A stretch of DNA of 64,000 bases from positions 1,054,001-1,118,000 of the forward strand of contig NZ_CP051198.1 in NCBI RefSeq assembly GCF_024181225.1. The letters run 5' to 3'. Numbering within the stretch: the first letter of the stretch is position 1; each line of letters opens with the position of its first letter. Positions 60,617 through 64,000 of the stretch are shown here, piece by piece. The position numbers and the translations under genes were made by a program. Under the pieces are notes generated by a model that saw nothing but the letters and a program-made list of their open reading frames with translations, was not told the DNA's origin and searched no databases. The DNA is from Treponema sp. OMZ 787. Lineage in GTDB: Bacteria; Spirochaetota; Spirochaetia; Treponematales; Treponemataceae.

Positions 60617-62490
60617 TGAAAACCGAAAAAAGAGATAATCAAAAAAGACATAACAAGGGCTTGAATAGGCGGGCTTTTTCTCTCCTATTTAAAAAGGCTC
60701 CTCTGTTTTTTATTTCCGTGCTTGGAGAAAAAGTTTTTACGAGCCTCTTGCCCTTTATAGGTATTTTCTTTTCGGCAAGGATTGTAAACGAGCTTGTTTT
60801 AATTTATTCGGGGCAAGGAGCTTTATCGAAAATCAAAAGCTTGGTACTGCTCTCCCTTATTTTAACGGCTCTTTGTATGCTTGTTTCTTCTCTATTTAAA
60901 AGATGGGCAAACTATGAAGGCCGGAGTATAGATTATAAAATAGAAGACATCTATGTTCAAAAATTTTTAAGTATGGATTTTCAAGATGTAGAATCCGCAA
61001 AAACAAATGAGATTTATACAAGGATATGGCAAAATGCAAACTACGGAGGTTGGGGATTGTACAAAATCCTTTGGATTTATACAAAGTGTTCCACCCATCT
61101 TACTTCCGTAATCACTTCGGCAGCCTTGAGTATAAGCCTTTTTAGCTTTAAGGTTCAGACTGCGGAATTGCTTTTTTTAAACAATCCCCTTTTTATCTTT
61201 GTAATTCTTTTTAGCATTGTGCTTTTAATTATCATTCCTGCAAAACTTCAAACAATGTCAGACTCCTACTGGGCAATTGTTTCGGAGGAAGCAACAGAGG
61301 GTAACAGGGTTGTTAGTTTTTTCTTTAGGCTCTTTAACGAAAAAAATCGTGCAATGGATGTGCGTATGTACGGCCAGCAAAGCGAGGGTAACATAATAAG
61401 ATATTCCAGCAATATTTTTCTGCCCGGAGGGCGGATGTCGCAGTATGCCAAAAAAGAGATGGGCTTTTTTGCCTTTTTATCGGCTTTTATTTCGACTTCT
61501 CTTTTAATAGTCATTTACGGCTTTGTGGGCTTAAAGGCTCTGGGAGAAGCCTTCCCGGCAGGGAATCTCATGCAATATGCTGCAAGTATAACGGCTCTTT
61601 CTTCCGCCCTCACCGAAATTTTTACGGTCGCAGGCGAGGCAAAAAACAATAGGGCTTTTTTAAAGGATTTATTCGACTTCTTGGATATTAAAAACGGAAT
61701 GTGCATGAACAATACTCCCCTCGATTATTCCGGCAACGCCGAAAACACAATCGAGTTTAAAAACGTTTCTTTTTCATATCCCGATTCGGAAAAAAGAGTT
61801 TTAAAAAACTTAAACCTCACCTTAAAGAAGAATGAGAGGCTTGCCGTAGTCGGTAAAAACGGAAGCGGCAAAACCACCTTTGTAAAACTCCTATGCCGCC
61901 TCTATGACCCTACGGAAGGTGAAATTCTTTTTAACGGAAGGAACATAAAAGAATATGACTATAAAGAATACCTAAATCTTTTTTCCGTCGTCTTTCAAGA
62001 TTTTAAACTCCTTGCCCTCCCTCTTGCTCAAAACCTTTCCGGCGGAGAGGCTTACGATAGACCTAAGGTCTTGGACGTTTTAAAGAAGGCTGATCTTGAT
62101 CTTTCTAAGTTTAAAAAAGAGGAAGAAACTTATCTTTATAAAAACTTTGATGATGAGGGCGTAAATATTTCGGGCGGGGAAGGCCAAAAAATTGCAATAG
62201 CCCGTGCCCTTTATAAGGATGCTCCCTTTATAATCTTGGACGAACCTACAGCCGCCCTCGACCCCATTGCCGAAGCCGAAATATACTCCAAATTCGACGG
62301 CCTTGTAAAAAACAAAACCTCCCTTTATATTTCGCACCGCCTTTCCTCGTGTCAGTTTTGCTCCCATATCTTGGTCTTTGATGAAGGCCGAATAGTCCAA
62401 GAAGGCAGCCACGAAGAGCTTTTAGCTGAACAAGGCCTTTACAATAAATTATGGAACGCCCAAGCCCAATATTATCAAGACAAATCTTGA
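60616..62490 (+). CDS. ABC exporter half-transporter, second pair, second subunit
   Basis: This 624-residue partner has a membrane domain and ATPase domain: Walker A VVGKNGSGKTTFVKLLCRLY, Q-loop VVFQDFKLLALPLAQ, signature NISGGEGQKIAIARALY, Walker B FIILDEPTAALDPIAEAE and H-loop YISHRLSSC. An extra LSGGE-like string follows the Q-loop (AQNLSGGEAYDRPKV), a coincidence in a region where no signature is expected. The ATG at 60616 with GGAGG upstream is preferred to a TTG at 60613. The -35 of selC overlaps its stop codon. Confidence 0.93.
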   Translation: MKTEKRDNQKRHNKGLNRRAFSLLFKKAPLFFISVLGEKVFTSLLPFIGIFFSARIVNELVLIYSGQGALSKIKSLVLLSLILTALCMLVSSLFKRWANYEGRSIDYKIEDIYVQKFLSMDFQDVESAKTNEIYTRIWQNANYGGWGLYKILWIYTKCSTHLTSVITSAALSISLFSFKVQTAELLFLNNPLFIFVILFSIVLLIIIPAKLQTMSDSYWAIVSEEATEGNRVVSFFFRLFNEKNRAMDVRMYGQQSEGNIIRYSSNIFLPGGRMSQYAKKEMGFFAFLSAFISTSLLIVIYGFVGLKALGEAFPAGNLMQYAASITALSSALTEIFTVAGEAKNNRAFLKDLFDFLDIKNGMCMNNTPLDYSGNAENTIEFKNVSFSYPDSEKRVLKNLNLTLKKNERLAVVGKNGSGKTTFVKLLCRLYDPTEGEILFNGRNIKEYDYKEYLNLFSVVFQDFKLLALPLAQNLSGGEAYDRPKVLDVLKKADLDLSKFKKEEETYLYKNFDDEGVNISGGEGQKIAIARALYKDAPFIILDEPTAALDPIAEAEIYSKFDGLVKNKTSLYISHRLSSCQFCSHILVFDEGRIVQEGSHEELLAEQGLYNKLWNAQAQYYQDKS

Positions 62491-62515
62491 CAAAGGCTTT
62501 GATTTTGTGTATATT
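62487..62515 (+). promoter_or_regulatory. Promoter of selC with +1 at the first tRNA base
   Basis: Perfect TTGACA (62487-62492), overlapping the ABC gene stop codon, lies 17 bases before TATATT (62510-62515). Six bases later begins the tRNA (62522), so predicted +1 coincides with G1 of the mature tRNA and little or no 5' leader is left. Confidence 0.78.
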
Positions 62516-62521
62516 CATTGC

Positions 62522-62610
62522 GGAAGCAGATGGGGTCTGGTGGCTCCCGCGGTCTTCAAAACCGTAGGTTGCATAATTCGCAATGGCAGGTTCGATTCCT
62601 GCCTCTTCCG
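62522..62610 (+). tRNA. selC: tRNA-Sec (anticodon TCA), selenocysteine
   Basis: This 89-base tRNA reads UGA as selenocysteine. The anticodon stem-loop GCGGTCTTCAAAACCGT carries TCA. There is a long variable arm (TTGC-ATAATTC-GCAA) and a T arm GCAGGTTCGATTCCTGC, with discriminator G as in other tRNA-Sec. The acceptor 5' strand GGAAGCAG would pair with CTGCTTCC, but the gene reads CTCTTCC, one base shorter, so C6 appears bulged. The 3' CCA is not encoded. It shows that this organism makes selenoproteins. Confidence 0.88.
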
Positions 62611-62658
62611 TATTTCTTCCTTCCTAAAAATAGTGAAAAACCTTTATCCCCAAGGTAG

Positions 62659-62687
62659 TTGATTTTTTTTTCATAATAATTCATAAT
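62659..62687 (+). promoter_or_regulatory. Promoter of metG, leaderless geometry
   Basis: TTGATT (62659-62664) and CATAAT (62682-62687) are 17 bases apart, and the metG ATG at 62695 follows after 7 bases. Confidence 0.6.
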
Positions 62688-62694
62688 CCTCTTT

Positions 62695-64000
62695 ATGAAA
62701 CGAAAATTAGTAACCTCGGCTTTGCCTTATGTAAACAATTTTCCCCATCTGGGAAATTTAATTCAAGTATTATCCGCTGATGTTTTTGCACGATTTTGCC
62801 GCCTAAAAGAATATGAAACCCTTTATATATGCGGCACCGACGAATATGGAACTGCAACCGAAACAAAGGCTGCAGAAGAAAATAAGAGCCCCGAAGAGCT
62901 CTGTTCATTCTATCACGCTATCCATGCGGATATCTACAACTGGTTCAATATTGCTTTCGACTACTTTGGAAGAACTTCAACTCCTCAACAGACGGAAATA
63001 ACTCAGGGCATTTTTAATGACCTAGATAAAAACGGGTATATTACCGAACACACAATAGAGCAGCTTTACTGCCCCTCATGTAAGCGTTTTTTGGCCGACC
63101 GCTATGTGCTGGGTACCTGCCCCTCCTGTTCCTATGACGGAGCTAGGGGCGATCAGTGCGAGCATTGCGGAAAGCTCTTAGATCCTACCGATTTAAGAGA
63201 ACCGCGTTGCTCCTCCTGCGGGGCTTCGCCTGAACTGCGCTCTACAACCCATCTTTATATAAATCTTCCTAAAATCGTACCCGAATACGAAAAATGGATG
63301 CCTAAAACGGCAGAGGAAGGCCGCTGGTCAAACAATGCCCTTCAAATGTCAAAAAGCTGGCTGCGCGACGGGCTTCAGGAAAGGGCTATCACAAGGGATC
63401 TTAAATGGGGAATCCCCGTACCCAAAAAAGGCTTTGAAGACAAGGTCTTTTATGTATGGTTTGACGCACCCATAGGCTATATTTCTATTACAAAGTGCTG
63501 GGCCGACCTTGCAGGCAAGGATTGGAAGGCCTGGTGGCTTGATCAAAAAGATGTTGAGCTTTTTCAATTTATCGGAAAGGACAATATCCCCTTCCATACG
63601 GTAATCTTCCCTTGTTCTCTCCTGGGTTCCGGCAAAAACTGGACAAAGCTTTTCCATATGTCGGGAACCGAATACCTCAATTACGAGAGCGGAAAGTTCT
63701 CAAAATCGAAGGGTGTGGGCGTTTTCGGAAACGATGCCAAAGAATCCGGTATCCCTGCCGATATGTGGAGGTTCTACATCTTTTATAACCGCCCCGAAAA
63801 GAACGACACCCAGTTTACATGGAAGGATTTTCAGGAGAGGGTAAACAGCGAGCTTATCGGAAACCTCTGCAATCTTGTAAACAGGACGGCAACCTTTGTT
63901 CACCGTTACTATGAGGGTAAAATACCTCAAGTTGACGGAACAAAATCGGCTAGGGACGACATAAGAAATATGGTGCAATCTTTAAGAGATGCTGCTTCTG
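62695..64000 (+). CDS. metG: Methionyl-tRNA synthetase, N-terminal part (cut by window edge)
   Basis: This is the first 435 codons of a class I synthetase. The HIGH-type motif is [10 protein letters not shown] near residue 16. The zinc-binding knuckles are [23 protein letters not shown] and CSSCGAS, the four-Cys-pair form typical of MetG1. [10 protein letters not shown] and the KMSKS-type loop [12 protein letters not shown] follow, with the anticodon-binding domain starting. The gene is open to the window end. The start follows a CATAAT box by 7 bases with no ribosome binding site. Confidence 0.97.
   Translation, partial: MKRKLVTSALPYVNNFPHLGNLIQVLSADVFARFCRLKEYETLYICGTDEYGTATETKAAEENKSPEELCSFYHAIHADIYNWFNIAFDYFGRTSTPQQTEITQGIFNDLDKNGYITEHTIEQLYCPSCKRFLADRYVLGTCPSCSYDGARGDQCEHCGKLLDPTDLREPRCSSCGASPELRSTTHLYINLPKIVPEYEKWMPKTAEEGRWSNNALQMSKSWLRDGLQERAITRDLKWGIPVPKKGFEDKVFYVWFDAPIGYISITKCWADLAGKDWKAWWLDQKDVELFQFIGKDNIPFHTVIFPCSLLGSGKNWTKLFHMSGTEYLNYESGKFSKSKGVGVFGNDAKESGIPADMWRFYIFYNRPEKNDTQFTWKDFQERVNSELIGNLCNLVNRTATFVHRYYEGKIPQVDGTKSARDDIRNMVQSLRDAAS

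Noticed and set aside
50112-62490. Efflux region as a bacteriocin or phage island
   Set aside because: No precursor peptide, modification enzyme, integrase or attachment site found; only transporters and a DUF1703-type gene.
62611-62694. Selenoprotein gene beside selC
   Set aside because: No in-frame TGA extended gene was recognised near the tRNA or elsewhere in the window.

Overview
The window looks like the chromosome of an oral treponeme, very probably Treponema denticola or a close relative. This rests on moderate G+C, a TRAP transporter whose TPR lipoprotein is of the T. pallidum TatT type, a PatB/cystalysin-type C-S lyase, a selenocysteine tRNA, spirochaete-type EF-G, rubredoxin, bacteriohemerythrin and two methyl-accepting chemotaxis proteins. 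No phage, transposase, CRISPR array or rRNA gene was seen, and gene order is dense with many overlapping or abutting operon genes.

Layout. 0-2.6 kb: start of leuS (minus), a compound inverted repeat, and a chemotaxis receptor (minus). 2.7-11.2 kb: uvrA, an LptD-like outer membrane protein and tex. 11.3-17 kb: bacteriohemerythrin and an unknown membrane protein (minus), a Lon-family protease with xseA, and a small membrane protein. 17-21.1 kb (minus): a four-gene operon for a TatT-type TRAP transporter. 21.2-25.1 kb: glmS-glmL (B12 glutamate mutase parts), rpmF-acpP-rnc, and hsp20 behind a sigma-54 promoter. 25.2-31.7 kb: an unknown protein, a CCA/poly(A) nucleotidyltransferase, CorA, an AAA-ATPase-like/PD-(D/E)XK protein, and an SDR epimerase fused to a Cys-rich tail. 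31.8-38.7 kb: ribF, rpsO, pnp, dut, lptF-lptG and two small conserved genes. 38.7-42.7 kb: rpsL-rpsG, fusA and a RecA-like ATPase. 42.7-45.1 kb (minus): a small unknown protein, rubredoxin and a TPR lipoprotein. 45.2-50 kb: a sigma-54 activator, then a sigma-54 promoter driving a PatB-type aminotransferase and an NhaC antiporter. 50.1-62.5 kb: a chemotaxis receptor, two heterodimeric ABC exporter pairs, a MATE transporter, and an AAA-ATPase-like paralogue that has lost its nuclease domain. 62.5-64 kb: tRNA-Sec (selC) and the start of metG.

Two regulatory themes stand out. First, many promoters have a -35 and -10 separated by exactly 17 bases and end only 6-9 bases before the start codon, with no Shine-Dalgarno sequence. 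These genes should be translated from leaderless or nearly leaderless mRNAs: uvrA, tex, cca, the AAA-ATPase-like gene, the SDR gene, the TRAP operon, the TPR lipoprotein, an ABC exporter and metG. ribF is a near case. The selC promoter has the same geometry and places +1 on the first base of the tRNA. Second, two sites match the sigma-54 pattern GG-N10-GC: one before hsp20, next to a long palindrome, and one before the aminotransferase/antiporter pair, next to tandem repeats and directly downstream of a sigma-54 activator gene.
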